64,000 bases of DNA from Spirochaetales bacterium (GTDB lineage: Bacteria > Spirochaetota > Spirochaetia > DSM-2461). Below are positions 35,779 to 45,472 of this stretch, in pieces. The stretch is from positions 1 through 64,000 of the forward strand of contig JAQQAP010000047.1 in assembly GCA_028533045.1 (NCBI GenBank), in the 5' to 3' direction. The notes under the pieces were generated by a model that saw only the letters and a list, made by a program, of their open reading frames with translations, searched no databases and was not told the origin of the DNA. The translations under genes were made by a program, and so were the position numbers. Each line of letters begins with the position of its first letter. The first letter of the stretch is position 1.

Positions 35779-38700
35779 TTAGGCTTTTACCAATCCGATC
35801 TTAACTGTTTCATCACCGGCTGCCGCTTCCACGGGCTGTGCCGGCTCGTCCCAGCTCCAGGTAGCCGTAAGGGTTTCCTGCATCAGATAATCTTCAAAAT
35901 CCTCCACAGCGCCCTTCACCACATCGGACCCGGTCAGGGTCAGGTTAATACGGTCGGTCACGTCCAGCTCGGTCTCCTTACGGAGATTCTGTACGGCCCG
36001 CACAATATCGCGCACAATACCTTCCTTAAGAAGTTCTTCGGTGATCTCCGGATCGAGAGCCACAGTGAGGGAACCTTCGTTAAGAACCTTAAGGCCCTCC
36101 TTCTCGGAACGCTGAACCACAATGGAGTCGGCATCCAGGTCGATGCTGGTCTTATCCTGACCGTCGAATTCGATGTTCAGGACTGCACCGTCCATGAGGC
36201 TGGTAATCTCCGAAACGGAAAGCTGGGCAATCCGTGCGGCGGCTGCCTTCATATCCTTACCAAGGGCCTTACCCAATACCTTGAAATTGGCCTTGGCGCT
36301 GTATTCTACCAGATCCTCTTCGTTCTCACGGAAGATAACGTCCTTAACGTTAAGCTCTTCCGAGATGATTTCGCTCATTTCGTAGAGGATGGTCTTTTCC
36401 GCCTTGTCCCGGGTTACCAGGTGGAGCGCCTTGAGGGGCTGGCGGGTTTTAAGCTTATGCTGTGTCCTAAGGGCACGGCCCATGGAAACGGCCTGCTGGG
36501 TCAGTTCCATCTTTCGTTCCAGCTCCCGGTCACGTCGGCTTTCCACGGCTACGGGCCAGCCGGCCAGATGAACCGATTCGGCCATATCGTCGGTCTTGAG
36601 GTTGCTGTAGATCTCTTCGGTCACAAAGGGAATGAAGGGAGCGGCTACCTTGGTCAAGGTGATGAGGGCGTGCCAGAGAGTCTGGTAGGCCTGATCCTTG
36701 TCACCGTCGTTTTCGCTCTTCCAGAATCGTCTTCTGGACCGTCTGATGTACCAGTTGTTCAGGGAATCGATGAAGGCCACGATGGGATCGATCGTTCTCT
36801 GAAGGTCATAGGCGTCCAGATGCTCTGTCGCATCGGCCACAAGCTTTTCCGTTTCCGAAAGCATCCACTGGTCCAGGGGATTGTCCGGATTGTCCGGCGC
36901 TTCGGAGATGGTACAGCCGTCGATATTGGCGTAGGTCACAAAGAAGCTGTAGGCGTTCCAGAGGGGAATGATGATTCCCTTAAGAACGTCCCTTACCCCG
37001 TCGTCGGAAAATCGGAGAGATTCGGCCCGGACTGCGGGTGAATTCATAAGGTACAGACGCATGGCGTCCGCCGAGTATTCATTGATAATTTCCATGGGGT
37101 CCGTAAAGTTCCGCAGGGATTTGGACATTTTCTTACCGTCCTCCGCCAGAATCAGACCGTTAACGATAACGTTCTGGAAGGCGGGGCCGTCAAAGAGAGC
37201 GGCGGCGAGAATGGTAAGGGTGTAGAACCAACCGCGGGTCTGGTCCAGACCTTCGGCGATAAAGTTGGCCGGGAAGTTCGCTTCGAACCACTCCTTGTTC
37301 TCAAAGGGATAGTGAACCTGGGCGTAGGGCATGGAGCCCGATTCGAACCAGCAGTCCAGAACTTCGGGAACCCGCTTCATTTTCTTACCGCAGGAACAGG
37401 GAATCTCCACATCGTCAACAAAGTGCTTGTGCAAGTCGTCCAGCTTCACACCGGAAAGCTCTTCCAGCTCGGCCCGGCTGCCAATACACTTTTTCTCACC
37501 ACAGTCCTCACAGGTCCAAATGGGGATGGGGTTACCCCAGTAGCGGTTACGGGAGATAGCCCAGTCACGGGCCCCTTCCAACCACTTGCCGAATCGTCCC
37601 TGCTGCAGGTGATCCGGTACCCATCGGATAGTATTATTGGAGTCGATCATTTTTTTCTTGATCGGGTCAATCTTGACAAACCAGGACCCTACGGCCCGGT
37701 AGATGAGGGGGGATTCACAACGCCAGCAGTGGGGATAGGGGTGAAGAATCTGGTCTCTCTTAACCAGCTTACCCTCCTCCTTGAGACGGTTGATGATATC
37801 CTTGTCGCAGTCTTTTACAAAGCGGCCCTGGTAGTCGGAAACTTCTGCGGTGAACTGGCACTCCCCGTCAATGGGACAGGCGGGCTCCACATCTGTATTT
37901 CGAAGAACTTCGTAGTCCTCCTCACCAAAACCGGAGGCGGTGTGAACAATACCCGTACCGTCTTCGGTGGTTACATGATCGCCGGTGTAAACCTTGAAGG
38001 CCCCCTGCTCCGCCCTATCGGCAAAGTAAGGAAAGAGAGGTTCATAAGCCATGCCGGCCCATTCGGATCCTTTCTTCTTTTCTATGAGTTCGTAATCTTC
38101 TTCTTTCTTATAATAGGCTTCCAGGCGGGCCTCGGCGAGAATGAAGAAATCCTCCCCGTCCTTAACCTTCACATAGTCGATGTCATTGCCCATGCTCAAA
38201 GCCAGGTTGGAAGGGAGTGTCCAGGGCGTGGTCGTCCAGGCCAGGAAGTAAGTATTATCCTCACCCTTCACCTTAAAGCGGACCGTGATGGCCGGATCGT
38301 GTACATCCTTATAACCGCCCAGGTTTAGCTCGTGGTTGGAGAGAACCGTGGAACAGCGGGGGCAGTAAGGCAGGATGTAGTGACCTTCGTAAACCAGGTC
38401 CTTTTCCCAAAGCTTTTTCACAACCCACCAGATGGACTCCATGTAGTCCGCTTCCATGGTCTTATAATCGTGTTCGAAATCAACCCATCGGCCGGTCCGG
38501 GTAATAACGTTTTTCCACTCGTTGGTGTAGCGGAGAACGATGGAGCGGCACTGCTCGTTAAAGTTAGCCACCCCGTACTTTTCAATTTCTGTCTTACCGG
38601 AGATGCCCAGCTGCTTCTCCATTTCATATTCCACAGGAAGACCGTGACAGTCCCAGCCGAAGCGGCGGGAAACGTGCTTGCCTTTCATAGTCTGATAACG

Positions 38701-38907
38701 GGGGATCACATCCTTGATGGTCCCCGCCAGAATGTGCCCGTAATGGGGCAGTCCGGTAGCAAAGGGAGGCCCGTCATAAAAGACGAAGTCCTCCTTATCC
38801 TTCCTCGTTTCCAGGGATTTCTCAAAAATCTTTTCCTCTTCCCAGAATTTAAGTATAGACTCTTCCATGGCGGGAAAGTTCACTCTGGGATCAACCGTTT
38901 TGTACAT
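35779..38907 (-). CDS. ileS: Isoleucyl-tRNA synthetase, eukaryote-like long form
   Basis: 1042 aa class I synthetase that charges tRNA-Ile in the cytoplasm. ATGLPHYGHILAGT is the HIGH-equivalent motif (HYGH), and KKMSKSLRN is the KMSKS loop. The editing CP1 domain lies between (TTTPWTLPSNLALSMG). The length and C-terminal end (a soluble extension with no bacterial zinc-finger tail) fit the eukaryote-like IleRS2 type found in spirochaetes and some mupirocin-resistant bacteria. A good sigma-70-type promoter lies upstream. Confidence 0.97.
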   Translation of the reverse strand: MYKTVDPRVNFPAMEESILKFWEEEKIFEKSLETRKDKEDFVFYDGPPFATGLPHYGHILAGTIKDVIPRYQTMKGKHVSRRFGWDCHGLPVEYEMEKQLGISGKTEIEKYGVANFNEQCRSIVLRYTNEWKNVITRTGRWVDFEHDYKTMEADYMESIWWVVKKLWEKDLVYEGHYILPYCPRCSTVLSNHELNLGGYKDVHDPAITVRFKVKGEDNTYFLAWTTTPWTLPSNLALSMGNDIDYVKVKDGEDFFILAEARLEAYYKKEEDYELIEKKKGSEWAGMAYEPLFPYFADRAEQGAFKVYTGDHVTTEDGTGIVHTASGFGEEDYEVLRNTDVEPACPIDGECQFTAEVSDYQGRFVKDCDKDIINRLKEEGKLVKRDQILHPYPHCWRCESPLIYRAVGSWFVKIDPIKKKMIDSNNTIRWVPDHLQQGRFGKWLEGARDWAISRNRYWGNPIPIWTCEDCGEKKCIGSRAELEELSGVKLDDLHKHFVDDVEIPCSCGKKMKRVPEVLDCWFESGSMPYAQVHYPFENKEWFEANFPANFIAEGLDQTRGWFYTLTILAAALFDGPAFQNVIVNGLILAEDGKKMSKSLRNFTDPMEIINEYSADAMRLYLMNSPAVRAESLRFSDDGVRDVLKGIIIPLWNAYSFFVTYANIDGCTISEAPDNPDNPLDQWMLSETEKLVADATEHLDAYDLQRTIDPIVAFIDSLNNWYIRRSRRRFWKSENDGDKDQAYQTLWHALITLTKVAAPFIPFVTEEIYSNLKTDDMAESVHLAGWPVAVESRRDRELERKMELTQQAVSMGRALRTQHKLKTRQPLKALHLVTRDKAEKTILYEMSEIISEELNVKDVIFRENEEDLVEYSAKANFKVLGKALGKDMKAAAARIAQLSVSEITSLMDGAVLNIEFDGQDKTSIDLDADSIVVQRSEKEGLKVLNEGSLTVALDPEITEELLKEGIVRDIVRAVQNLRKETELDVTDRINLTLTGSDVVKGAVEDFEDYLMQETLTATWSWDEPAQPVEAAAGDETVKIGLVKA

Positions 38908-38951
38908 CGTGTTCCTCTTGTGCCCGAAAGGGCGGAAATATAATGAGGGTT

Positions 38952-38980
38952 ATAATACGAAATATCAAGGGGAGGTTCAA
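38952..38980 (-). promoter_or_regulatory. Promoter of ileS
   Basis: On the minus strand TTGAAC (-35) and TATTAT (-10) are 17 bases apart. Transcription would begin near 38945, giving a leader of about 38 bases with a GCCC-TTTC-GGGC hairpin before AGAGGA and the ATG. No T-box structure is seen. Confidence 0.6.
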
Positions 38981-39036
38981 GGGGATTAAACGGTGAGAAT
39001 AGGGGGAGTCTGTCTCTTAAAGAGGCAGTCGCCGCC

Positions 39037-39291
39037 CTATGTGGGAGACTGCCACATTTCAATATCTATCTTCTTAAAATCGAGAGAAGTTCCTTCGAAC
39101 TTATCTTCCTCTTTTCTCAAAGGATAGGTAAATCCGGTCAAATCCATTTCTTCATCGGCCATTTCGGGCTCAAAGGTGCGGGTTAACAGTTGAAGCAAAA
39201 GCTCGTTGGGAGTCATGTTCTTTAATTTAGCCGTATTGTTTATTACCTCTTTGAGATCTCTGTCCAGGTTGTGAATCCTTAGGGTAGACAT
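39037..39291 (-). CDS. Orphan ribbon-helix-helix protein (FitA-like antitoxin)
   Basis: 84 aa. MSTLRIHNLDRDLKEVINNTAKLKNMTPNELLLQLL is an RHH domain of the FitA/Arc type; the C-terminal acidic half (EEMDLTGFTYPLRKEEDKFEG) could bind a toxin. AGGAGG precedes the ATG. No PIN or other toxin gene adjoins it on either side, so the partner is lost or the protein is a stand-alone repressor. Confidence 0.65.
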   Translation of the reverse strand: MSTLRIHNLDRDLKEVINNTAKLKNMTPNELLLQLLTRTFEPEMADEEMDLTGFTYPLRKEEDKFEGTSLDFKKIDIEMWQSPT

Positions 39292-39355
39292 AAAAACCTC
39301 CTGCGAATCAGCTCATGATCCTATAGATTAATTTTAATCCCTCTCCGGAGAGAAA

Positions 39356-41776
39356 TCAACTGCCCAGAGACGCGTAGGAAACGGACGCCCAGTATTTGAC
39401 ACCAATGCTAACATCGGTTAAGTATGTCCCGTCGGTCAAACCATATGAGGTGGAAGTTGAAGAGGTATCCATAGTGCTTGCATCGGTGGTTATATAGGTA
39501 AACCAGCTTTCATATGTTCTCTGATCAATCTTTCCCCCGTCATACTCTCCCAGGTAGCCGCTTATTGATAGGGCTCCCGATGCTTCAGAGACATCCACAT
39601 AGGCTGTATAAGTATAGGGAACGGCGGAATTGGCATCGCCCGAAACGGCCGGAATATTCACAGAATAAGACTTAGCCACATACCCTATGTATGTCCCTTC
39701 ATTCAGGAATCCGGTAATATCATAGGGATAACTATTAAAGGACGAACGGCTGAAGGCATCATAAGAGTCCCCTCCATGATTTAAATCAAAATTCCAAAAC
39801 CAATCCTCCTCTCCCAATTCATGACTCGTTCCTACTTTTATATAGTACAGCTGCACATTCACAGGCATAAGATAGTTGGTTGTATCATTAACATAGTCCC
39901 AATTTCCTGCCCTGTCATAGGCGTAACAGTATACCTCTCTGTTTCCAGCGTTATTGCGTATGGTAAGACTTTCCGAATCTTCCGGCGTATAGTCCCAATT
40001 CCAGGTGGAAGAGCCGTCATTTCTGATAGCATAGCGCCATAAATCCTCGTTGGAACTAAAGCTGGCAGTCACACTGCTGCTATAGGTTGTGGAAGGCAGG
40101 CTGAATGTAACAGTAGGCGAAGTGGTATCTATCTCGATAGAAAGCGTATTGGACCAGCTACTGCTGTTTCCCGCCACATCTGTCTGATGGGTTTCCACTT
40201 CGTATATATCATCGGTCGTTAAGGTAGGCAAATCAAAACTGCCGCTACCGCTTGCGTCCAGATAGAAAGAACCGCTCGCACCGGAGGTATACTCCTCATA
40301 CTCAAGATAGGCATTCGCCTCTCCTCCGACTAAAATAGTCAGACCTGAAGTTTGATAGGTAAGATTGTCCGAACTGCTGGCTCCGCTATCGTCAAGGTAA
40401 TAGAGGTCAGGCAAATCAGGCTCCTGTGCCACCGTGTCTATGGTAAGTGACAGAGCCGGTGACGGGTCACTTCTGTTTCCCGCCCTGTCCACGGCAAAAG
40501 CGATCATTTCGTAAGTGTCTTCCCCGGAAGAGAAGCTGTCCGCCGTACAAGTCCAGTTTCCGCTGCCATCGGCCGTAGCCGTACCCATGAGAGTGGAATC
40601 GGCATAAAGTTCAATATTCCCATTGGCTTCGGAAGAACCGGTGAAGATGAGTCCGGTCGTCTCGTTGGTAATGTTGTCCGAATCGGACTCGCCCGAATCG
40701 TAATCGTTGTCCAGATCGGGGGCGATAGTGAGGGCATCGGGCGGGGTGACATCCCAAATCATGTTAACACTATCGCTGGCGCTGTTCCCCGCCGTATCGG
40801 TTACGGTAAGGGTCAGCTCCTTTGTTCCTTCCGTGGTGCTGCTCACATCGGTGGAAGCTTCGGAGGTGGTGGAAAAGTCACAATCCCCCGGGCCGGTCCA
40901 CAGGTAGGAGGCAATGCCGTTTTCATCGGAAGCTATGGCGGTGATAGTATAGGCCGAATTGGCATACACATCACTCCCTGCGGATACGACGGGAGCCGTA
41001 ATATCAACCAGAGCGACATAATCCGTTTCCGTTTTATTCGTGCTTAACAGCCCCAGGCCGTCGGAACTGTTATCATAGACCCAAAGGTAGACCGGTACGG
41101 AGACTCCCTCTGTGGAAAGTTCGATCGTATCGGTCATCTCCGTGGCGCTCACTTCGGTCCAGTCTCCGTTGGACGGATTAAAGGCGGGAACCGTCGCCGA
41201 CGTAAGGGAACTGTTCGTACTCAAATGATACCAGAGGTCGGACGAGGTGGAAAATGCCAGATCCAGGGGGACCGCCGTGTAGTTGGAAAGATTCACATAA
41301 TCCGCATCGATGGTAAGCCTAAAGGCGGCTTCCGTATTGGTACTAAAGGACCAGCTGTAGGCTTCCTGCATGACGCTCCCGTCCAGGGCTGTCAGATTCT
41401 CAAGAATAAGGGTCACCGTTTTATTTGAATCCATCCAGGGATCGACATCAATGGATAGACGGTTCAAAACATTGTCATAGTCGGCCCACTCGTCCAGAAA
41501 GTAATTCGTCTCATCCCCGGCATAGAGGAGAGTGATATTTCCGCTAAGACTTGTCTGGTCTATCTCTCTGTCAAAGTCTACCGTAATAAGGGTTGAGGCG
41601 TTATTGTCGGAACTGCTGCTCTCCGGAAAAACAGCGGTAATTTCCAGAAAGCGGTTATTCGCTTCCATAACTTCATCTGTGGCCTCTTCCAGTATGTCCA
41701 CCGGGTTCTGGCAGGCCATGAAAAAGAGAAAAGCGCCGGTTAATACTATTCCTGTTTTCCTTAACATATTAATCAT
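39356..41776 (-). CDS. Large lipoprotein with multiple Ig-like domains
   Basis: 806 aa, lipobox FFMA-C22. After a Big_5/SbsA-like domain (LITVDFDREIDQTSLSGNI, SYSWSFSTNT) come several Ig-like units: a PKD/HYR-like unit (SAGSDVYANSAYTITAIASDENGIASYLWTG), and Bap-type units with 'DRAGNRSDPSPALSLTIDT' and 'DVAGNSSSWSNTLSIEIDT' endings. The last 180 residues are Tyr/Ser-rich and unassigned. It starts three bases after the stop of a barrel/transglutaminase/TPR gene, so the two form an operon and probably a surface complex. GGAGTAGGG precedes the ATG. Confidence 0.82.
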   Translation of the reverse strand: MINMLRKTGIVLTGAFLFFMACQNPVDILEEATDEVMEANNRFLEITAVFPESSSSDNNASTLITVDFDREIDQTSLSGNITLLYAGDETNYFLDEWADYDNVLNRLSIDVDPWMDSNKTVTLILENLTALDGSVMQEAYSWSFSTNTEAAFRLTIDADYVNLSNYTAVPLDLAFSTSSDLWYHLSTNSSLTSATVPAFNPSNGDWTEVSATEMTDTIELSTEGVSVPVYLWVYDNSSDGLGLLSTNKTETDYVALVDITAPVVSAGSDVYANSAYTITAIASDENGIASYLWTGPGDCDFSTTSEASTDVSSTTEGTKELTLTVTDTAGNSASDSVNMIWDVTPPDALTIAPDLDNDYDSGESDSDNITNETTGLIFTGSSEANGNIELYADSTLMGTATADGSGNWTCTADSFSSGEDTYEMIAFAVDRAGNRSDPSPALSLTIDTVAQEPDLPDLYYLDDSGASSSDNLTYQTSGLTILVGGEANAYLEYEEYTSGASGSFYLDASGSGSFDLPTLTTDDIYEVETHQTDVAGNSSSWSNTLSIEIDTTSPTVTFSLPSTTYSSSVTASFSSNEDLWRYAIRNDGSSTWNWDYTPEDSESLTIRNNAGNREVYCYAYDRAGNWDYVNDTTNYLMPVNVQLYYIKVGTSHELGEEDWFWNFDLNHGGDSYDAFSRSSFNSYPYDITGFLNEGTYIGYVAKSYSVNIPAVSGDANSAVPYTYTAYVDVSEASGALSISGYLGEYDGGKIDQRTYESWFTYITTDASTMDTSSTSTSYGLTDGTYLTDVSIGVKYWASVSYASLGS

Positions 41777-41779
41777 ACC

Positions 41780-43858
41780 CTACTCCTCCATCCAGTCGTC
41801 CAGGGTAAATTTATTGCCCTCCGAGGCGCGGGTGGCGCCTGTTTCTCCGTAACGGGCCAAAACAGTGCCGGCAAGGTCCGGGTCCTGCTCCTTCAGTTGG
41901 GCCAGCATGGTATCGGCCTCTTCATATTCGTTACGGCTGTATAAAAGATCCACAATCCGATAGAGAAGGCGTGTGTTCATAGGCTTGAGTTCATAGGCCT
42001 CCTGATACAGGGCCAGAGCTTCCTCCTGTTTCCCGTCTATGTACATGAGATTTCCCAGATTCACCAAGGATGGAACATGCCGTTCAAGCTCCAGGGCTTC
42101 CCGGGACTCTTTCTCCGATTTGTCGTACATACCAATCTGGGCATAGAAAACGGCCACACGGTTTTTTGTTTCCACTTCACTCAAACCTTTTTCCCGGGAG
42201 GCTCCATGAATGCGGGCCACCTGAGGCCCCACGATATAATCGTAGAAACTGTCCAGTTCTTCCGTATAGCTGTTATTTATAGTCCTGTTGTCCGGTAGAG
42301 CGGCGGCTAAGCCTGCTTCCAGGAATCCTACGGGCTCATAGATTTCCCAAGCTTCCTGTACGGGATAAAGCGCGGCCTGCCCGGTCAATTGAGCCTGATA
42401 CCACTCCTGAGCTCCGGTCCGCCAGGCCTTCATGAAACCCTCTTTCACCAGAGTAATTTCCACAGGCATCCAAACTTTCCCCTCATGGACGATCACATCC
42501 CTCTCCCTGTCAAAGAAGCGCTGGGCATTCTTCTCGGAGATATTCATATCAAAGGCTATGTAGATATGTCCCGGGGTGGTAACAAAGGCGGCGGGAACTC
42601 CCACCGATTCCAGAAGAGCCGCATAAAGGACGGAGAGATCATCGCAGTCTCCCGCCCTAAAAGAGAGGGTCTGATTGGGAAACTGAAGGTAGTCCACGGC
42701 GGCTTCATCGGAAGAGAAATCGACAAAGGGAGTGGAAGGATCCACCGCATAGCCCAGGCCGTAGACACTCATGGTCTGAAATACAGCCAGGGCGGTACGA
42801 AAATTCTCCGAAATGGGAGCGGAATAGCCCGAGCGGATAAGAGACACGGTGTTCTTAGAGAAACTCAGAACCACAGGATCCTTGGCTGTGACGAAGGCGG
42901 CCGCCTTTCTGTCATCATCCCAAGTCATGGCATTGCGGTTATTTATCTCTACCGTAACAGCTTCTGTCATGGTAAAGGATTTTCCCAAGTAGTCGTATTC
43001 CATCTTTATTTCGCCGGAAACCTTGGTTCCTTCTGTTACACGGAAGATATTATCCTTGAAAAGGGCGTAAACCGGCACTTCCATCTCCTCGCCGGGCTTG
43101 AGAGTCCTCTTTTCTCCGCAGAGCTTATAGCCTTCCATATACTGGTCCGCATGGAAGCTGACCTTGAGATTTTCATAACGGGCGGAACCGACATTCTTTA
43201 TGCTTACCCTACCGGCCGGATTGGTGTCATAGTAGGTATAGAAAAGAGGATAGACAGGATTAAGGGAGGGGAAAATCAGCATACCCTGACTCTTCTTCTG
43301 AGCCTTAAGGTCTACCCCGACGCCCAGACTCAGGCTAATCCCCTCATGGAGGTTTCCCGAAGGGGTGGTAAGAACTCTGTATCGCCCCCCCACTCCCAGG
43401 GTAAAGGAGGGACTCAGCCGCAGGGCCGCTTCCGCTCCGCCGTAATACTGGGGATTGGAAACATTACCAAAATCGCTCATCCCGTAATAAATACCGCCCC
43501 CGCCATAGGCTTTGAGGGTAAGACGGGAAGCAGGAGTCAGCCTTAATCCCAAAGAGAGGGCCGGCGCCAGAATGGCAATGGAGGAGTCGCTTCCGTTAAG
43601 AGGGAGAAAATCCAGGGCAAGATCGGGGCTCAGATAGAGGCTGGAAAAGGAGGAGTGGTAAAGGTCCCCTTTAAAAGATACTCCGGCCCCCATTTCAAAA
43701 AGAGGAAGATCGCCGTCCACCTCCGGTCCGAGAGGAATGGACAAAGTGGGCTGCAGGGACAACTCACTTTCAAGACTCTGGGCAAAAAGCGCCGCAGAAA
43801 CAATCAAAAACAATAGAGAAAACCAAGGCCTGATAGCCTTCACACCCATGGTATTCAT
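41780..43858 (-). CDS. Exported protein: beta-barrel-like N-terminus, transglutaminase-like domain, TPRs
   Basis: 692 aa. A signal peptide (ends ALFAQ) leads into about 170 residues of alternating amphipathic strands (LTLKAYGGGGIYYGMSDFG, FTLGVGGRYRVL) resembling an outer-membrane barrel. A CARDB-like beta-domain follows (RVSIKNVGSARYENLKVSF). A transglutaminase-like core then has Cys405 in AGDCDDLSVLY and His431 in PGHIYIAFD, with an Asp shortly after. The last 120 residues carry TPR units (VPSLVNLGNLMYIDGKQEEALALYQEAYELKP). Family members of this core act as cysteine peptidases or cross-linking enzymes. It is the first gene of the operon with the Ig-like lipoprotein. Confidence 0.78.
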   Translation of the reverse strand: MNTMGVKAIRPWFSLLFLIVSAALFAQSLESELSLQPTLSIPLGPEVDGDLPLFEMGAGVSFKGDLYHSSFSSLYLSPDLALDFLPLNGSDSSIAILAPALSLGLRLTPASRLTLKAYGGGGIYYGMSDFGNVSNPQYYGGAEAALRLSPSFTLGVGGRYRVLTTPSGNLHEGISLSLGVGVDLKAQKKSQGMLIFPSLNPVYPLFYTYYDTNPAGRVSIKNVGSARYENLKVSFHADQYMEGYKLCGEKRTLKPGEEMEVPVYALFKDNIFRVTEGTKVSGEIKMEYDYLGKSFTMTEAVTVEINNRNAMTWDDDRKAAAFVTAKDPVVLSFSKNTVSLIRSGYSAPISENFRTALAVFQTMSVYGLGYAVDPSTPFVDFSSDEAAVDYLQFPNQTLSFRAGDCDDLSVLYAALLESVGVPAAFVTTPGHIYIAFDMNISEKNAQRFFDRERDVIVHEGKVWMPVEITLVKEGFMKAWRTGAQEWYQAQLTGQAALYPVQEAWEIYEPVGFLEAGLAAALPDNRTINNSYTEELDSFYDYIVGPQVARIHGASREKGLSEVETKNRVAVFYAQIGMYDKSEKESREALELERHVPSLVNLGNLMYIDGKQEEALALYQEAYELKPMNTRLLYRIVDLLYSRNEYEEADTMLAQLKEQDPDLAGTVLARYGETGATRASEGNKFTLDDWMEE

Positions 43859-43944
43859 ACCTTCCTCCTAAGAGTAATGGCCCGTCTACCTATTAATTAT
43901 AGTTCATATTTCACATATTACACACATTTCCGTCACATTTGAGT

Positions 43945-43972
43945 AAAAAAAAGAGCCCCTTTAGAAAGAGGC
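43945..43972 (-). terminator. Intrinsic terminator of the lipoprotein gene
   Basis: On the minus strand GCCTCTTT-CT-AAAGGGGC is a hairpin with one mismatch, followed by TCTTTTTTT. It lies about 25 bases beyond the stop at 43997. Confidence 0.7.
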
Positions 43973-43996
43973 CCCGGGATAGATCCAGCTATTTTC

Positions 43997-44941
43997 CTAT
44001 TTAACTTTCTCTTGATAATTTACATAGTAATCGTTAAAGAAGGGATACACATAGGGAACTGCTTCGTCCAGGATTTCAGCAAGAATAAATTCATAGTTAA
44101 ATGACTCTCTGTACTTATTAAACGCTTCCCGGTCTCCGTAGCTTACGGGCAGGAGAACCGCCTTTTCCGCATAGGCTTCGGGAGCATAATCGATCTTGTC
44201 TTTGGAGCTGTAAACCTTTTCTCCCTCCCTGTCTCTTAGGGTAAAGCTGACTTTGACCTTGATGTTAAGATAGAACTGACCCTCTTCAACGGGATAGTCG
44301 GCGGAAGGCTTGCTGTAGAGAGGTTCCAGGACCTCGGCGATTTCTGTCTCGATATCGACCTTGCTCTCCAGGACATAGTCGGCCTTGCCCGAAGCTTCTT
44401 CTCCCTGAATCAGAAAGGCTTCTTCATAGGCGGGAGAAAGGGGTTCTCCCCCATAGACAGCTTCTTCTGCATAGGGATCGTCCATAACGACTCGGTTACT
44501 CAGAACCCCCTTTTTATCGGCACCGAAACTTTTGATATAGGGGGCCCGATAATCCCGTCCGGCCTCCACCCCTTCTTTAAGAAGCTCTGCGACGAGGCTT
44601 TCCCAATACCCCTCTTCCAGGGTGACATCCTTAAAAATATTCTCTTCAATAATTCCCAGAGTGCCGTAATAGTCATCGTCAATATCCATAAGATAAACGG
44701 AGGTTATGCTAAAATCTTCCAGGTTCTCCGGGTCAACATTCAGATTAAAGGTCCCCAGTGACAGGGCGGTACGCAATCGCCCCAGCTTGACCTTGGGTGT
44801 AAGAATTTCTATGGTCCCCCCGCGATAGGGGTCAATAAGCTTGTTTTGCACAAAATGATTCCGGTTTTCCAGATTGTAAGTGGCACAACTAAAGGTTAAA
44901 AAAAGGGAAACGAGAATAGGGATAAAAGTGATCTTCTTCAT
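43997..44941 (-). CDS. Lipoprotein of unknown function
   Basis: 314 aa from ATG 44941, giving lipobox TFS-C19; a TTG five codons upstream is also in frame. The mature protein alternates strands and acidic loops (TLSLG-like ALSLGTFNLNVDPENL, YVLESKVDIETEIAEVLEPLY, FYLNIKVKVSFTLRDREGEKVYS). The pattern 'NIKVKVSFTLRDREGEKVYS' resembles periplasmic lipoproteins of the GNA1162/CsgG type that assemble at the outer membrane, but this is weak. It is a single gene, divergent from umuDC. Confidence 0.65.
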   Translation of the reverse strand: MKKITFIPILVSLFLTFSCATYNLENRNHFVQNKLIDPYRGGTIEILTPKVKLGRLRTALSLGTFNLNVDPENLEDFSITSVYLMDIDDDYYGTLGIIEENIFKDVTLEEGYWESLVAELLKEGVEAGRDYRAPYIKSFGADKKGVLSNRVVMDDPYAEEAVYGGEPLSPAYEEAFLIQGEEASGKADYVLESKVDIETEIAEVLEPLYSKPSADYPVEEGQFYLNIKVKVSFTLRDREGEKVYSSKDKIDYAPEAYAEKAVLLPVSYGDREAFNKYRESFNYEFILAEILDEAVPYVYPFFNDYYVNYQEKVK

Positions 44942-45028
44942 GACTAGATGGTACAACGGAATTCCCCTTTAGGCAACTCGGATTATTGTGAATTGTCTAT
45001 GACGAAATCGTCTTGACTCGAAGAAGCG

Positions 45029-45047
45029 TATACTTTACGTTTGTATA
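45029..45047. promoter_or_regulatory. Candidate SOS operator before umuD
   Basis: TATAC and GTATA are perfect inverted repeats with nine bases (TTTACGTTT) between, ending just before the ATG at 45050. The position fits a repressor site for an SOS gene; the LexA box of this lineage is not known to me, so the assignment rests on context. Confidence 0.4.
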
Positions 45048-45049
45048 GT

Positions 45050-45472
45050 ATGCCTATTCCCATGTTTATCGAAACAGTGCAATGCGGCTTTCCCTCACCC
45101 GCAGCAGATTATAAAGAGGACGGACTGGATTTTAATGATCTTATCGTAAGAAATCCCAGCGCCACCTACTGTCTCCGGGTCTCGGGACACTCCATGGAAG
45201 GAAGGGGGATTTCTCCCGGGGATATTCTGGTGGTGGATCGCTCTCTCCGACCCCGGACGGGAGACGTGATTGTGGCGGCCCTGGGCGGAAGCTTTACGGT
45301 TAAAACCTTTGTAAAAAAGGGGGGGCGGATTATTCTTCAGGCGGCCAATGTAGACTACGAGGATATTGAGCTTGAGGGGGACCAGGAACTCTCCTGTTTT
45401 GGGGTTGTCACCTGTTGTCTTAAAGCCTTCAGAGGAAATTGGCCGGAGAAAGAACATGATAGCTCTGATTGA
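45050..45472 (+). CDS. umuD: UmuD-like SOS mutagenesis protein (S24 peptidase)
   Basis: 140 aa from ATG 45050. The self-cleavage region QCGFPSPA (cut between Cys and Gly) is followed by the S24 serine in VSGHSMEG and the catalytic Lys in SFTVKTF. RecA filament-stimulated cleavage would yield UmuD', which joins UmuC. It overlaps umuC by 17 bases, as in most umuDC operons. TTG 45041 is an alternative start. Confidence 0.93.
   Translation: MPIPMFIETVQCGFPSPAADYKEDGLDFNDLIVRNPSATYCLRVSGHSMEGRGISPGDILVVDRSLRPRTGDVIVAALGGSFTVKTFVKKGGRIILQAANVDYEDIELEGDQELSCFGVVTCCLKAFRGNWPEKEHDSSD

Noticed and set aside
36421..38943. Long open frames on the plus strand opposite ileS (up to 338 codons)
   Set aside because: They mirror the codon structure of ileS on the other strand, have no ribosome sites and no recognisable domains.
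38908..39036. T-box leader for ileS
   Set aside because: The interval to the promoter is too short for T-box stems and no T-box sequence is seen.
42389..43546. 385-codon open frame opposite the barrel/transglutaminase gene
   Set aside because: Antisense shadow of a GC-balanced gene; composition is unusual for a protein and the opposite strand has clear domains.
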